A stretch of DNA of 64,000 bases from Ornithinibacillus salinisoli (GTDB lineage Bacteria; Bacillota; Bacilli; Bacillales; Amphibacillaceae): assembly GCF_042682545.1 (NCBI RefSeq), contig NZ_JBHUHQ010000002.1. The stretch is one strand, 5' to 3'. Under the pieces are notes generated by a model. That model was not told the DNA's origin and did no database searches. It saw only the letters and a program-made list of their open reading frames with translations. How positions within the stretch are numbered: position 1 is the stretch's first letter; every line of letters starts with the position of its first letter. Positions 41,239 to 50,877 of the stretch are shown in pieces. The position numbers were made by a program, and so were the translations under genes.

Positions 41239-41341
41239 ATTTTATTCCTTCTAGCTAGATTCCCTTCATAACGTAGGTGACTAGAACGAGTTTTATTCTA
41301 TACCTCAGCATGAAACCCGTTTGACGTATACCAAGCTCTTT

Positions 41342-42886
41342 TTATACTTGATTCACTATTTCCTTCAGATGTCTCCTCATAATTTTTCCTGTCGTATTTT
41401 TCGGTAATTCTTCTAAGAATTCTATTTTAGCTGGAACTTTATATTTTGCTAAATGAACCTTACAAAAGTCGATCAATTCCGCTTCTTCTATTGTCGGTTC
41501 TTTTACAACAACAAAGCTGATAACTGCTTCTCCTGTGTTTGGATCAGGCATCCCAACAACTGCTACTTCTGCTACAGCTGGATGGCTATATAAAACTTCT
41601 TCGACTTCTCGTGGGTAAACATTATAGCCCCCAACTAATATCATATCTTTTTTGCGATCAACAATATAAAAATACCCTTCCTCATCCATACGAGCCATGT
41701 CACCTGTATATAACCAACCTTCTTTTAACGTGACAGCAGACTCTTCCGGCATCTTGTAATACCCTTTCATCACATTTGGCCCACGAACGATTAATTCACC
41801 TACTTCTCCAACTGGTACTTCCTCTCCAAATTCATCAACGACTTTATTTTCCACATTAATAATACTAGTTCCAATCGACCCAGGTTTACGTGGTCGATCT
41901 AGTGGGTTAAAACATGTCACAGGTGCTGCCTCCGATAAACCATATCCCTCAGATACGTTTACATCAAATGTTTTTTCAAATTGCTTTAATAAGGCAACAG
42001 GCATAGCAGCGCCTCCTGAAATACAGAGACGTATACTGGAAAAGTCTTGTTGATTACCTTCCGCAGCTTGTAGCAAATAATTATACATAGTTGGCACACC
42101 TGCAAAGACCGTTGCCTCATGTTCTTTGGCAATACGATAAACCTCTTGCGGTGAGAACTTTGGCAGTATTAAAATTGTTCCGCCATTCATTAATGGAGCA
42201 TTTAAAGAAACCGTTAAGCAGAACACATGAAACATTGGTAATGCTGCAATTACACGATCCTCTCCATTTATCGTTAAGTAATCAGCAACATCCTTCGCAT
42301 TGGAATAGAGGTTTTTATGAGAGAGTATAGCACCTTTTGGTTTCCCTGTAGTACCTGATGTATATAAAATGATCGCTGTGTCCTCTTCATCCAAATTCGG
42401 CTCACTTTCAAATACGCCTTCCCCAGTTTGTACTAATTGCGTAAATGAAAATAGTTTGGAGGATAATGGGTGTGTTTGCAGATCCATATCTACTCCACTT
42501 TCACAAGATATGTAATGCTTAACATCCGGTAATTGCTCTGATATTGCGATAAATTTCTCCAGTAGTACATCCATTGTGATAATCCCTTTTACATCCCCAT
42601 TTTGTAAAATATACGTCATTTCACTTGGTGTGTATAGCGGGTTAATAGGTATAACCACTGCACCGGCCCGGAGTGCCCCATATAATCCAATGATGAAATA
42701 TGGACTATTTCCAACTACTAAAGCAATGTGATCCCCTTTTTGATAACCTAAACTTTCCAACTGTGTAGCAAATTGTTGAACAGAAGCATTAAGCTCATAA
42801 TAACTCGTTTCCTTGTCTTGAAAAATGTATGCCGTTTTCATCGGGTATTCTCTAGCTGTTATGGATAATTGTTCACTCAAATTCAT
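41342..42886 (-). CDS. lcfB: Long-chain fatty-acid-CoA ligase
   Basis: This 514-residue AMP-forming enzyme activates fatty acids to acyl-CoA. Motifs are the P-loop YTSGTTGKPKG, the acyl-pocket region EGYGLSEAAPVTC, YTGDMARMDEEGYFY, and the C-terminal catalytic lysine in PKNTTGKIMRR. It is cytosolic or membrane-associated. GGGGG lies ten bases before the ATG. A perfect FadR-type box and a cre-like site lie upstream, so it should be induced by long-chain acyl-CoA and repressed by glucose. Position next to lplJ and yhfI fits B. subtilis yhfL (lcfB). Confidence 0.93.
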   Translation of the reverse strand: MNLSEQLSITAREYPMKTAYIFQDKETSYYELNASVQQFATQLESLGYQKGDHIALVVGNSPYFIIGLYGALRAGAVVIPINPLYTPSEMTYILQNGDVKGIITMDVLLEKFIAISEQLPDVKHYISCESGVDMDLQTHPLSSKLFSFTQLVQTGEGVFESEPNLDEEDTAIILYTSGTTGKPKGAILSHKNLYSNAKDVADYLTINGEDRVIAALPMFHVFCLTVSLNAPLMNGGTILILPKFSPQEVYRIAKEHEATVFAGVPTMYNYLLQAAEGNQQDFSSIRLCISGGAAMPVALLKQFEKTFDVNVSEGYGLSEAAPVTCFNPLDRPRKPGSIGTSIINVENKVVDEFGEEVPVGEVGELIVRGPNVMKGYYKMPEESAVTLKEGWLYTGDMARMDEEGYFYIVDRKKDMILVGGYNVYPREVEEVLYSHPAVAEVAVVGMPDPNTGEAVISFVVVKEPTIEEAELIDFCKVHLAKYKVPAKIEFLEELPKNTTGKIMRRHLKEIVNQV

Positions 42887-42910
42887 AATAACAACCCCCT
42901 ACCAAAATAA

Positions 42911-42928
42911 TGAATGAATAGTCATTCA
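42911..42928 (-). promoter_or_regulatory. FadR operator
   Basis: TGAATGAATAGTCATTCA is an exact match to the B. subtilis FadR consensus TGAATGAmTAnTCATTCA. It lies 25 bases upstream of the lcfB start. FadR represses fatty-acid degradation genes and is released by long-chain acyl-CoA. Confidence 0.9.
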
Positions 42929-43044
42929 TTCTACTGTAAAAAAATAGCTTTTTATTAAAAGCTATTTAACTTGAAACCCACGCAATTAAACGTTGGAAAT
43001 TTTAAAACTATTTCAATTATAAAAGACAACTATACATTTTTCAA

Positions 43045-43060
43045 GTGGAAGCGTTAACAA
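43045..43060 (-). promoter_or_regulatory. Candidate CcpA cre site
   Basis: GTGGAAGCGTTAACAA matches the cre consensus (WTGNAARCGNWWWCAW) at all but the first position. It sits between lplJ and lcfB, upstream of the FadR box, where catabolite repression of lcfB would be expected. Confidence 0.6.
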
Positions 43061-43069
43061 AAGTATTGA

Positions 43070-43102
43070 AAAAAGCAGCTCAATTTATATGAGCCGCTTC
43101 AA
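43070..43102 (-). terminator. lplJ terminator
   Basis: On the minus strand AGCGGCTCA pairs with TGAGCTGCT around a seven-base loop and leads into six Ts, at the lplJ stop. Confidence 0.85.
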
Positions 43103-43103
43103 A

Positions 43104-44099
43104 TTAATAGATTAAGTTAATGAAATCTTCTTTTGAAATTTTCCCAAGGTAGTGAGATACATCTATTTCAGCAAGCGCTTCTTCTATTGCTTTCTTCTCA
43201 TGACGAATTCCAATGATCTTATCCTCCAAAACGTTAATCTCACCTAATCCAAAGAAATCACCAAAGATTTTACAGTTTTCTATTATTCCTTTTTTCACAT
43301 CTAAACGGACATCCACAAGTCCTGCAGGGAATTTATGAGAAACCTGTACATTGAATGCAGGAGATTTTCCGTAATTCCATTCCCATTTCTGATATCGTTC
43401 CTCTGATATTTTATGAATGTTTTTCCAATCCTCTTCTGTTAACTCATACCGTGGAACATCTTTCACATCTTCTACATCAAAAATATACTTTAAGATTAGC
43501 TCTTTGAAATCTTCCATTGAAATTTTTTCTTCTAAGAATTCAGAGATATTTGCCACACGACTACGAATCGATTTAATCCCTTTCGACTCGATTTTTTCTT
43601 TTTTCACTTTCAATGCTTTTACAACATTTTCGATTTCTGAATCCAACATCAACGTTCCATGGCTAAACATCCGTCCTTTAGTAGAGAACATCGCATTACC
43701 TGAAATCTTTCGGCCATCTGCTAATAAATCATTCCTACCTTTTAATTCAGCAGGTACACCTAATTTTTGTAGTGCTTCAACAACTGGCTTCGTAAACTTC
43801 TCAAAATTATGGAAGCTATCTCCATCATCCTTTGTAATAAAGCTGAAATTTAAGTTTTGTTCATCATGATAAACTGCTCCTCCGCCAGAAAGCCGACGAA
43901 CCACCTTAATTCCATTTTCTTCAACATATTCGGTATTAATTTCTTCAATGGTATTTTGGTTCCTACCAATGATGATGGAAGGTTTATTTATGTAAAATAA
44001 TAGATATGTATCCCTCTCACCAAAATTTTGTAGAATATATTCTTCCATTGCTAGGTTAATGGTTGGATCTGTAATGCCTTGATTGTCAATAAATTTCAT
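43104..44099 (-). CDS. lplJ: Lipoate-protein ligase
   Basis: LplJ attaches free lipoate to lipoyl domains of 2-oxoacid dehydrogenases and the glycine-cleavage H protein, via lipoyl-AMP. The 331-residue protein has the LplA pattern: RRLSGGGAVYHDEQNLNFSF, the catalytic Lys131 in GRKISGNAM, and a C-terminal accessory domain (about 250-331). It is cytosolic. The gene has its own terminator and is preceded by the MBL hydrolase gene with a 74-base gap, the same order as B. subtilis yhfI-yhfJ. Confidence 0.94.
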   Translation of the reverse strand: MKFIDNQGITDPTINLAMEEYILQNFGERDTYLLFYINKPSIIIGRNQNTIEEINTEYVEENGIKVVRRLSGGGAVYHDEQNLNFSFITKDDGDSFHNFEKFTKPVVEALQKLGVPAELKGRNDLLADGRKISGNAMFSTKGRMFSHGTLMLDSEIENVVKALKVKKEKIESKGIKSIRSRVANISEFLEEKISMEDFKELILKYIFDVEDVKDVPRYELTEEDWKNIHKISEERYQKWEWNYGKSPAFNVQVSHKFPAGLVDVRLDVKKGIIENCKIFGDFFGLGEINVLEDKIIGIRHEKKAIEEALAEIDVSHYLGKISKEDFINLIY

Positions 44100-44173
44100 A
44101 ACATATCCCTCCTAATTTATTACGCTACTTCATAGTTTAATGGAAAACACTGATGCAATCAAAAAGAAAGTAC

Positions 44174-44905
44174 TCACTTTTCCCATGTCAGTCCTTCTTC
44201 TGCTACACGTACTTTCCCATTGTATTGTACTCTGGCCTCACGTACTAAATCTACTGTATGACGATATTGTGGTAAATGGCTTAATAATAACTCGCCTACA
44301 TTAGCTTTCTCTGCAATCATACCACCTTCTTTACTTGTCATATGTCCTGCATTAGAACCATCTTGGTCAGCATAGAAGTTACAATCTGTAATAAGTAAGT
44401 CTGCATCTTTACTAAAGCTTATCCATTCCTCCATATAACTTGTATCGGCAGTATATACGATAACAGTTTCTCCATCTGTAATACGCATACCATAGCATGG
44501 GACAGGGTGTTTGGTCTTTAAGAAGGTTATTGTGAACGGCCCTACTTCTAAAGTTGTATTAGGGTCATATGCTACTCCTTCTGTACATTCATGCGTTAAT
44601 GACTCAAACCTTGCTCGGTCTTCTGTATGTCCGTAGATCGGCAAAATTTCTTTCGCCCCTGTAATATACGATTGAACAAGCCAAGCATATTGTAATACTC
44701 CCACATCTGCAATATGATCATGATGGTAATGCGATAAAACTACAGCATCGATATCCATAACGTGTTTTACTTGTTGCAACTTTGATAAGGAACCACTGCC
44801 AACATCAATAAGTAGACTAAAATCATCTTTTTCTAATAGATAAGAAGAAGTAGCGCCATTTGGAGCAGGATACCCTCCCCAAAATCCAATTACAGTTAAC
44901 TTCAT
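44174..44905 (-). CDS. yhfI: MBL-fold metal-dependent hydrolase YhfI
   Basis: This 243-residue protein has the metallo-beta-lactamase fold with HxHxDH at His59, His61, Asp63 and His64 (SHYHHDH), further ligands in TADTSYMEEW and a C-terminal HLPQYRHT. It belongs to the RNase Z/phosphodiesterase-like subset, but the substrate is unknown. GAGGTGAAAG lies before the ATG. It is adjacent to lplJ and divergent from the yhfH-like gene, as in B. subtilis. Confidence 0.85.
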   Translation of the reverse strand: MKLTVIGFWGGYPAPNGATSSYLLEKDDFSLLIDVGSGSLSKLQQVKHVMDIDAVVLSHYHHDHIADVGVLQYAWLVQSYITGAKEILPIYGHTEDRARFESLTHECTEGVAYDPNTTLEVGPFTITFLKTKHPVPCYGMRITDGETVIVYTADTSYMEEWISFSKDADLLITDCNFYADQDGSNAGHMTSKEGGMIAEKANVGELLLSHLPQYRHTVDLVREARVQYNGKVRVAEEGLTWEK

Positions 44906-45001
44906 ACTTTCACCTCTATTTTAGTTTTTGTTGTAACACAGCATTGACTATTTTCATACTGTTATAATACAATAGTGTTAACTACACAAAGGAGGAGCCA
45001 A

Positions 45002-45130
45002 ATGATAAACGTCATTGAGTTTTTCAAAAACTTACCAAAGAAACAATGCCAACAATGTGGTCAAGACATGGATGAAAAAGCTGACTGCTATGGCAACGTG
45101 TGTGACGAATGTGATCATCCGGCTAGATAA
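45002..45130 (+). CDS. yhfH: YhfH family small zinc-ribbon protein
   Basis: A 42-residue product with AAAGGAGG before its ATG. Two CxxC pairs (CQQCG and CDEC) could bind one zinc. The start MINVIEFFKNLPKK and cysteine pattern match the YhfH family, which lies beside yhfI in B. subtilis. Function is unknown. A strong terminator follows. Confidence 0.8.
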   Translation: MINVIEFFKNLPKKQCQQCGQDMDEKADCYGNVCDECDHPAR

Positions 45131-45206
45131 TTCAATTGTAGTATAACCTAAAAATAAGTAACACTCTAATTCTACTGTAATATAACAAATATAGTCCCTT
45201 CCATTT

Positions 45207-45240
45207 TTACAGCTATACTATCTATAGCTGTATTTTTTTG
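45207..45240 (+). terminator. yhfH terminator
   Basis: TACAGCTATA and TATAGCTGTA form a perfect ten-base stem with a five-base loop and seven Ts. Confidence 0.88.
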
Positions 45241-45348
45241 TAGATATTTTTCATAAAAATACTGAAAAATCATATCATTCTAGTTAAATTTATATTATAA
45301 TACTTAGAGTACCGAAATACTTTTTTTATTAAGAGAGGGGATTTGAAA

Positions 45349-47163
45349 ATGACGACTACAAAAGCAAAACGCCTACAGCGTTCAGAAGTACCTGCCCACG
45401 AAACATGGGATTTAACAGACTTATTCCCATCAGATCAGGCTTGGGAAGAGGAATTAAAAGCTGTACAAGCTGATGTAACGGAAGTGACACAATATAAAGG
45501 GAAATTAGTAAATGACTCTACCACTCTATTAAACGGTCTTTCAGCGTTAGAAACCTTTCGAAAACGCTTAGTTCGAGTAGGTACATATGCTAGCTTACGT
45601 TCTAGTGCAGACGGAAGTGACCCAAACAATCAACGTGATTCGGCAAAGGTATCCTCTGCTATGGCTAGTATTGGTGCAAAATTATCTTTTGTTCAATCTG
45701 AGCTATTGACTCTAACAACCGAACAAGTTGAGCAATTTCTAACTGAAAAAGAAGAATTACAAACGTATAAAAAAATGCTTGCTGATACGTTAGAAGAAAA
45801 ACCTTATACACTAGCACCAGAAATAGAAGAAACCTTAGCCGCACTGAGCGAGGTACATGGTGCACCTTATATGATTTATGGTCGTAGTAAGTCATCTGAT
45901 ATGGTCTTTGACTCTATTGAAGATGAAGAAGGTAATGAATTACCAATGTCAGCAGCATTATACGAGGATCGCTATGAACTAGAAACAAATTCTAGAATTC
46001 GTCGCGATGCTTATGATTCATTTACTAAAACATTAAATCAGTATAAAAACACTTATGCAGCAACATATGCTACTGAAGTAACGAAACAAGTAACGATGTC
46101 TCGTTTACGTAACTATGATTCTGTTACAGACATGCTTCTTTCTTCACAACAGGTTACAAAGGAAATGTATCACAACCAGCTTGATGTGATACAAGAAGAA
46201 CTTGCACCACATATGCGCAGATATGCAAAATTGAAGCAGGAAAAACTAGGATTAGACGAACTACACTATGCAGATTTAAAAGCCCCATTAGATCCAGAGT
46301 TCAATCCAAAAACAACTTATGAGGAAGCAAAATCTGTGATTCTCGAAGCACTTGAAGTAATGGGACCCGAATACAGTGAAATTATGCAAAAAGGGTTAAA
46401 TGATCGCTGGGTTGATTTAGCGGATAATGTCGGTAAACAAACTGGTGCATTCTGCTCTAGCCCATATGGTGTGCATCCGTATATCTTAATTACATGGACA
46501 GATACCATGCGTGGTGCATTCGTACTAGCACACGAACTGGGACATGCTGGTCACTTCTATCTAGCAGGGAAAAATCAAGAACTAGTAAACACCCGCCCAT
46601 CCACATATTTTGTTGAGGCACCATCTACAATAAATGAGTTGCTACTAGCAAATCACTTATTGAATAAAACAGACGACAAACGGATGAAGCGTTGGGTAAT
46701 CACACAACTACTAGGAACGTATTACCACAACTTTGTTACACACTTACTAGAGGGTGAATACCAACGTCGTGTTTATGACTTAGCAGAAGCTGGTACACCT
46801 TTAACAGCAAATGTATTAACTCAGCAAAAACGTGAAGCACTAGAAAACTTCTGGGGTGACACTGTTACATTTGATGAAAATTCAGGGTTAACATGGATGC
46901 GCCAACCACATTATTACATGGGGTTATATCCATACACGTATTCTGCTGGATTAACTGTTTCTACAGCAGTTGCACAAAAAATCCAAACAGAAGGAAAACC
47001 TGCAGCAGACAATTGGTTAGAAGTTCTGAAATCTGGTGGTACCTTAAAACCACTTGACCTAATCAAAAAAGCAGGTGTTGATATGTCTAAAACGGATGCA
47101 ATTAAAGAAGCTGTTGCCTTCGTTGGCTCACTAGTTGATGAATTAGAGAAAAGTTACGAATAA
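45349..47163 (+). CDS. pepF: Oligoendopeptidase F
   Basis: PepF is a zinc M3-family peptidase that cuts short peptides in the cytosol. The 604-residue protein has the zinc site HELGH (His395, Glu396, His399), with the third ligand expected in the following helix (FVEAPSTINEL). The N-terminal helical part (residues 1-200) is typical of the PepF lid. The ATG at 45349 follows GAGAGGGG at eight to nine bases; the TTG at 45343 is too close. A TATAAT at 45296-45301 is a likely -10. A terminator follows. Confidence 0.94.
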   Translation: MTTTKAKRLQRSEVPAHETWDLTDLFPSDQAWEEELKAVQADVTEVTQYKGKLVNDSTTLLNGLSALETFRKRLVRVGTYASLRSSADGSDPNNQRDSAKVSSAMASIGAKLSFVQSELLTLTTEQVEQFLTEKEELQTYKKMLADTLEEKPYTLAPEIEETLAALSEVHGAPYMIYGRSKSSDMVFDSIEDEEGNELPMSAALYEDRYELETNSRIRRDAYDSFTKTLNQYKNTYAATYATEVTKQVTMSRLRNYDSVTDMLLSSQQVTKEMYHNQLDVIQEELAPHMRRYAKLKQEKLGLDELHYADLKAPLDPEFNPKTTYEEAKSVILEALEVMGPEYSEIMQKGLNDRWVDLADNVGKQTGAFCSSPYGVHPYILITWTDTMRGAFVLAHELGHAGHFYLAGKNQELVNTRPSTYFVEAPSTINELLLANHLLNKTDDKRMKRWVITQLLGTYYHNFVTHLLEGEYQRRVYDLAEAGTPLTANVLTQQKREALENFWGDTVTFDENSGLTWMRQPHYYMGLYPYTYSAGLTVSTAVAQKIQTEGKPAADNWLEVLKSGGTLKPLDLIKKAGVDMSKTDAIKEAVAFVGSLVDELEKSYE

Positions 47164-47175
47164 TTGTTATAGATA

Positions 47176-47213
47176 AGAAGAAGATCCCAAGTGAGCTTGG
47201 GATCTTCTTCTTT
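47176..47213 (+). terminator. pepF terminator
   Basis: GAAGAAGATCCCAAG and CTTGGGATCTTCTTC form a perfect stem with a four-base loop and a T-rich tail. Confidence 0.9.
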
Positions 47214-47229
47214 ATCTGCAACGCTCACC

Positions 47230-47270
47230 AAAAAAGACTAGTATCAGCACCTCCGCTGAAACTAGTCCAA
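47230..47270 (-). terminator. hemEHY operon terminator
   Basis: On the minus strand GGACTAGTTTCAGC and GCTGATACTAGTC pair with a short loop (GGAGGT) and run into six Ts, directly after the hemY stop. Confidence 0.8.
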
Positions 47271-47272
47271 AA

Positions 47273-48679
47273 TCAACTATCCTTTAAGAATCCCAATACA
47301 TCGCTTACAGCTTTCTCACCTTGTTCAATACAGTCCGGCACTCCAATTCCTTCAAATGAGCATCCCGTTAAAAATACTCCAGGCAATTGCGTACTAGCTT
47401 CTTTTCGGATGTTAGCAATTCGCTCTTGATGTCCTACGGTATATTGTGGCATCGCATTTTTCCAGCGTGTAACGACACTGAATTCAGGCTTCGCTGTAAT
47501 GTTCATTGTTTTATTTAAATCTGTTAGTACAATATCAATAATTTCTTCATCGGATAGATCTACGACAGATTGATCACTTGGTCTACCAACGTAACAGCGT
47601 ACCAATGCTTTTCCTTCTGGGGTTGTTTTTGGCCATTTTTTATGTGTCCATGTGCAAGCAGTTATTCGGTAATCATTATTTCGTGATACTACAAATCCTG
47701 TTCCGTCAATATCTTTCTTAATTGCAGATTCATCAAATGCTAACGCAACATTTGCCACTGAAGTTGCAGGCATCTCATTAAATGTCTTTAAAAACTCATA
47801 TTTACTAAACATTTTTGGTATAGCATGATGAGGTGTGGCCATGATCACTGCATCTGCTTTAAGCACGTCTCCATTGCTTAATAATAAATGATAACCAAAC
47901 TCTTTTTTCTCAATATGATCTACTGAAGCACCTGTATGAATCGAAACATCATCTAGATTTTCTATTACTTTTTCTACTAAAGTTTCTAGTCCATCAGCAA
48001 ATGAAAAAAACATCCCTGGCTTTTTTCCTGTTGATTTTTTAGACTTTGGCATCGTTTTTTGTAACCCTTTTACTAAGCTACGATGCTCTTGTTCCAGATT
48101 ATAAAAGTTCGGAAAAGTCGACATTAAACTCATGTCATCTATATCACCTGCATAAATACCAGACAACAACGGTTCAATTAAATTTTCAACTAACTCATCG
48201 CCAAATCGATGACGGAAAAACGCACCAAGTGATTGATCATTAACTGGTTTTCCTTTTGGTAAAAGAAAATCAAACCCTGCTCTAAATTTTCCTTTTAAAG
48301 AAAATATTCCCGAAAATAAAAATGGACGTACTTGAGTAGGTATTCCCATAAAAGCACCACTTGGCATTTTGTGCAATTTATTATTCACTAAAATGTACGA
48401 TTGCCCTGTACCATTACGAATAAGTTGATCGCCAAGCCCTACTTCTTCTGCCAATTTAACAGCAGGTTTTTTTCGAGAAAGAAAGGAATCCGGACCTTGC
48501 TCAATCGTGAATCCATTTTTTCGGATCGTTTTAATTTTCCCACCAAGACGGTTACTTGCCTCCACTAATTTCACTTCATAGGGCAAGTCATTTGCTTTTA
48601 TTTCCTTTTGTAAATAGTAAGCGGCAGATAATCCAGTTATCCCGCCACCTACTATTACTATCGTTTTCTTAGTAGACAT
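47273..48679 (-). CDS. hemY: Coproporphyrinogen III oxidase (HemY/CgoX)
   Basis: An FAD enzyme that makes coproporphyrin III from coproporphyrinogen III in the Gram-positive haem route. The 468-residue protein has the dinucleotide motif VGGGITGLSAAYYL at the start, GRPSDQSVVDLSDEE in the middle, and the C-terminal FAD contact GCSFEGIGVPDCIEQGEKA. Its start overlaps the hemH stop by one base (TAATG), so the two are translationally coupled. It is the last gene of hemE-hemH-hemY, as in B. subtilis. Confidence 0.95.
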   Translation of the reverse strand: MSTKKTIVIVGGGITGLSAAYYLQKEIKANDLPYEVKLVEASNRLGGKIKTIRKNGFTIEQGPDSFLSRKKPAVKLAEEVGLGDQLIRNGTGQSYILVNNKLHKMPSGAFMGIPTQVRPFLFSGIFSLKGKFRAGFDFLLPKGKPVNDQSLGAFFRHRFGDELVENLIEPLLSGIYAGDIDDMSLMSTFPNFYNLEQEHRSLVKGLQKTMPKSKKSTGKKPGMFFSFADGLETLVEKVIENLDDVSIHTGASVDHIEKKEFGYHLLLSNGDVLKADAVIMATPHHAIPKMFSKYEFLKTFNEMPATSVANVALAFDESAIKKDIDGTGFVVSRNNDYRITACTWTHKKWPKTTPEGKALVRCYVGRPSDQSVVDLSDEEIIDIVLTDLNKTMNITAKPEFSVVTRWKNAMPQYTVGHQERIANIRKEASTQLPGVFLTGCSFEGIGVPDCIEQGEKAVSDVLGFLKDS

Positions 48680-49614
48680 TACGCATCACGCTTTACTTTT
48701 TTTAGTACAACACTAGCTAATGTTTCAATAAATTGTGGATGCACGTTAGGCATTTCTGGGCGATAATAGCTAACACCTAATTCATCACATACGACTTTAC
48801 ATTCATAATCATTGTCATATAAGACTTCTAGGTGATCTGCAATAAATCCAACTGGTGCATAGACAAATGCACGGTACCCTTTTTGGTCATATAATTCACG
48901 AGTTAAATCTTGGACATCTGGACCTAACCAAGGGTCTGGCGTGTTTCCTTCGCTTTGCCATCCAATTTCGTAGTTTTCAATACCTGTAGCCTCAGAAATA
49001 AGTTTTGCCGTTTCGGCTAATTGTTCTGGATATGGATCACCATATTGTAATATTCTTTCCGGTAAGCTATGTGCTGAAACGACTAATACGGCTTTTTCAC
49101 GTTCTTCGTCCGACATCTTAGCATATTCTTGTTCAATGTGATCTGCCCAATATTTGATAAATCCTGGTTCATCATACCAGCTTTCAACAGAACGAATCGT
49201 AAGACCATATTTAGCTGCTTCTTCTTGTGCGCGACTATTGTAAGATTTCACACTAAACGTTGAATAATGTGGTGCTAAAACAAGGGAAATAGCCTCTTTT
49301 ATTCCATCGTTTGCCATTTTTTCTACCGCATCTTCTATAAACGGTGTGATATGTTTTAAGCCAATGTACACTTTAAATTCAAATTGTTCTTGAGAACTGT
49401 TAAGTTGAGATTCAATTGCCTCTGCTTGTTGTTCGGTAATTTTAGCTAATGGCGAAATACCACCAATTGCTTGATAACGATCTTTTAGATCCTGCAATGC
49501 TTCTGGTGATGGTTTTCTACCGTGACGAATATGTGTGTAATACGGTTCAATATCTTCTTCCTTGTATGGCGTTCCATAAGCCATTACTAGTAGTCCAATT
49601 TTTTTTCTTTCCAT
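48679..49614 (-). CDS. hemH: Coproporphyrin III ferrochelatase
   Basis: This enzyme inserts Fe(II) into coproporphyrin III. The 311-residue protein matches the bacillar HemH/CpfC. Catalytic His182 lies in VVSAHSLPERI and Glu263 in FIADHLEVLYDND. Tyr13 is in MAYGTPY, matching the B. subtilis iron-side tyrosine. It is a soluble monomer. It follows hemE by 41 bases and overlaps hemY. Regulation is not visible inside the cluster. Confidence 0.96.
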   Translation of the reverse strand: MERKKIGLLVMAYGTPYKEEDIEPYYTHIRHGRKPSPEALQDLKDRYQAIGGISPLAKITEQQAEAIESQLNSSQEQFEFKVYIGLKHITPFIEDAVEKMANDGIKEAISLVLAPHYSTFSVKSYNSRAQEEAAKYGLTIRSVESWYDEPGFIKYWADHIEQEYAKMSDEEREKAVLVVSAHSLPERILQYGDPYPEQLAETAKLISEATGIENYEIGWQSEGNTPDPWLGPDVQDLTRELYDQKGYRAFVYAPVGFIADHLEVLYDNDYECKVVCDELGVSYYRPEMPNVHPQFIETLASVVLKKVKRDA

Positions 49615-49655
49615 TTTGAAAACACCTCTCCAATAAAATGCTAATTTCCTACGAT

Positions 49656-50690
49656 CTAACGTTTGGAATAGGAATGTATTAAATTAGTCAGCTTCTTTAA
49701 TGTTTCTGGATTAATATCTGGTGTTACACCATGACCTAAATTAAATACATGTCTGCCATCAGCTCTAGACTGATCAAGTATTTCTTTCGTACGTGCTTCA
49801 ATCGTATCCCAGTCAGATAGTAATATTGCTGGATCTAAATTACCTTGCAGCACTTTTGTCACACCTAATTCACGTGCCTCTGAAATTGATGTACGCCAAT
49901 CCAAGCCAATTACATTAACTGGAAGATCATTCCACTCTAGAAGTAAATGACTAGCACCTACTCCGAACATCACTAATGGAACTCCTTCATTTTGTAATTC
50001 AGAAAAAATACGCGTCATAATTGGTTTTATATATATGCGATAGTCACGTGCATTTAATGCCCCAACCCACGAATCAAAAATTTGAATTGCTTTAGCACCG
50101 GAATTGATTTGGGCTTTCACATATGTAATAACCATATCACCGAGCTTATCCATTAAAGCAAACCATGCATCTGTTTCGCGATACATAAATGATTTCACTT
50201 TTCCATAGTTTTTCGAAGGTCCGCCCTCGATCATATAACTTGCTAGTGTGAATGGTGCACCACTAAATCCAATTAACGGAACAGAAAGCTGCTCCTCTGT
50301 TAGTAATCGTATAGTTTCCAACACATATGGAACATCTTCACTTGGGTTAATTTTACCTAGTCTTTCTACATCTTGCATGTTTTTAATTGGGTTACTTATA
50401 ACCGGACCAATTCCTGTTTTAATATCAACGTCAACGCCAAGTGCTGGTAGTGGTGACATAATATCTTTGTACAAAATCGCTGCGTCTACATCATAATCTT
50501 CAACAGGTAAGCGTGTGACGTAAGCACAAAGTTCCGGTTGTTGTGTAATTTCAAATAATGAATATTTTTCCTTTAACTTTCTATACTCCTCTTGTGACCT
50601 TCCAGCTTGACGCATAAACCAAGCAGGTGTATAGTCCACACGCTCACCGTTATACGCTCTAATTATTGTATCATTCATCTTTCTAGTCAT
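49656..50690 (-). CDS. hemE: Uroporphyrinogen decarboxylase
   Basis: HemE removes four carboxyls from uroporphyrinogen III to give coproporphyrinogen III. The 344-residue TIM-barrel protein has the signature PAWFMRQAGRSQEEYR, the active-site region LPVEDYDVDAAILYKDI (a conserved aspartate), IGFSGAPFTLASYMIEG and FNLGHGVTPD. The ATG at 50690 follows AAAGGGTGA; a GTG three codons earlier lies inside that site. It is the first gene of the operon; the promoter is upstream, between it and pbpF. Confidence 0.95.
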   Translation of the reverse strand: MTRKMNDTIIRAYNGERVDYTPAWFMRQAGRSQEEYRKLKEKYSLFEITQQPELCAYVTRLPVEDYDVDAAILYKDIMSPLPALGVDVDIKTGIGPVISNPIKNMQDVERLGKINPSEDVPYVLETIRLLTEEQLSVPLIGFSGAPFTLASYMIEGGPSKNYGKVKSFMYRETDAWFALMDKLGDMVITYVKAQINSGAKAIQIFDSWVGALNARDYRIYIKPIMTRIFSELQNEGVPLVMFGVGASHLLLEWNDLPVNVIGLDWRTSISEARELGVTKVLQGNLDPAILLSDWDTIEARTKEILDQSRADGRHVFNLGHGVTPDINPETLKKLTNLIHSYSKR

Positions 50691-50877
50691 CTTCTTCACC
50701 CTTTTCCAATGCTGTCCATTACTTTTTCTATACCTATTTTTTTCCTCTTCTACTATATCGGTTTACAGCGCTAGTGTATAGCATACGAGACCTATTGTCA
50801 TGAATTTGACTAATTTTACTGTAATAGAGTTAATACATCAGAATAAATAACTCCGTTTAACAGATGAATTCCTCACA

